Program-made: the position numbers and the translations under genes
Source of the DNA: Bacteroidia bacterium
Lineage (GTDB): Bacteria; Bacteroidota; Bacteroidia; Bacteroidales; VadinHA17
Length of the DNA: 14,455 bases
Reading direction: 5' to 3'
NCBI GenBank assembly: GCA_026391515.1
Contig: JAPLEC010000147.1
Coordinates: 1-14,455, forward strand
Shown here: positions 14,128 through 14,455 of the stretch, one piece after another
How positions within the stretch are numbered: position 1 is the first letter of the stretch
Layout: every line of letters starts with the position of its first letter
Notes under the pieces: generated by a model
Told to the model about the DNA's origin: nothing
The model's input: the letters and a program-made list of their open reading frames with translations, nothing else
Database searches by the model: none

Positions 14128-14455
14128 ATGATCCAATTGACTAAACACGATGAAATAAAGATCTGGTCAGAGGTTATTTATAACCCTGATAATAAATTAA
14201 TTCAGGATATATCCTCTGACTGGATTAGTTACAGAAAGATATTTATTGACAAGCTGGCTGAATTATTTTATAAAGATATTCAGCGCACCAAGCATCTGTA
14301 TATCTCACCATTCAGCTTTAAAAAAGATCTTGATAAGCTTTCAGAGGAAGAGAAATCGGTCTGGTATGATTATGTTTTGGAAATACCAAAAAAACTGAGA
14401 TCATTAAACCTCTTTATCCGGCCCTACAAGGATTTCTGCAGAACGTGCTTAATAC
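14128..14455 (+). CDS. Unidentified protein, partial (C-terminus beyond the window)
   Basis: From the ATG at 14128 the frame is open for 109 codons to the window edge. The start is MIQLTKHDEIKIWSEVIY; the sequence is rich in Lys, Leu, Ile and aromatic residues, with no signal peptide or membrane helix. A helical stretch KLSEEEKSVWYDYVLEIPKK recalls the end of RyR-type domains, but this is a weak impression. A CxxC pair (FCRTC) comes just before the edge and could begin a metal-binding site. It follows the cupin gene by 39 bases on the same strand, with similar base composition, so co-transcription is likely. I do not recognise the family. Confidence 0.6.
   Translation, partial: MIQLTKHDEIKIWSEVIYNPDNKLIQDISSDWISYRKIFIDKLAELFYKDIQRTKHLYISPFSFKKDLDKLSEEEKSVWYDYVLEIPKKLRSLNLFIRPYKDFCRTCLI

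Noticed and set aside
1..14455. Mobile element, prophage or tRNA attachment site
   Set aside because: No transposase, integrase, tRNA cloverleaf or terminal inverted repeat was found on either strand.

Overview
The window looks like chromosomal DNA from a member of the Bacteroidota, probably a free-living Bacteroidales/Marinilabiliales-type organism. This rests on four things: A+T-rich DNA, promoter-like boxes of the TTTG / TAnnTTTG type, a lipophilic signal peptide ending near 'AQQ', and protein families common in that phylum (ABCG-like exporter with a TerB-like N-terminus, SiaB/SiaC-type proteins, REC-PP2C). The phylum call is inference. No rRNA, tRNA, transposase, phage gene or CRISPR array was seen.

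Layout. Positions 1-3785 (minus strand) hold a large ABCG-type half-transporter (708-3785) followed by the start of a secreted TPR protein that runs off the left edge. Divergent from it is a plus-strand gene (3960-4865) that fuses a SiaB-like kinase to a SiaC/DUF1987-like phosphoprotein. Converging on that is a block of six minus-strand genes, transcribed from about 13435 down to 4921: a FIST sensor fused to an Old Yellow Enzyme-type flavin oxidoreductase, a Tat-exported C_GCAxxG_C_C protein, two stand-alone FIST paralogues, a soluble GAF histidine kinase, and a receiver-PP2C (SpoIIE-type) phosphatase. To the right, on the plus strand, are a small cupin (13726-14088) and the start of an unidentified gene cut by the window edge. 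The longest gap without a gene is 13436-13725 (290 bases); it holds a heptamer repeat array and two probable divergent promoters.

How the genes may work together (inference). The six-gene block plus the convergent SiaBC gene reads as one signalling module. FIST proteins sense a ligand (one branch of the family, NosP, binds haem and nitric oxide and is encoded beside histidine kinases). The cytoplasmic kinase passes phosphate to the receiver of the phosphatase. The phosphatase opposes the SiaB kinase in setting phosphorylation of the SiaC domain. The OYE domain and the cysteine-rich exported protein suggest a redox, electrophile or nitrosative input. In Pseudomonas the SiaC output is a diguanylate cyclase; none is present here, so the output is unknown.

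A second theme is the intergenic DNA. Five gaps bordering genes of the block carry short tandem arrays built on a 7-base unit; the three FIST-associated arrays of the GAAGTCC/CTTCCGT class are inverted so that they can fold into long imperfect hairpins.
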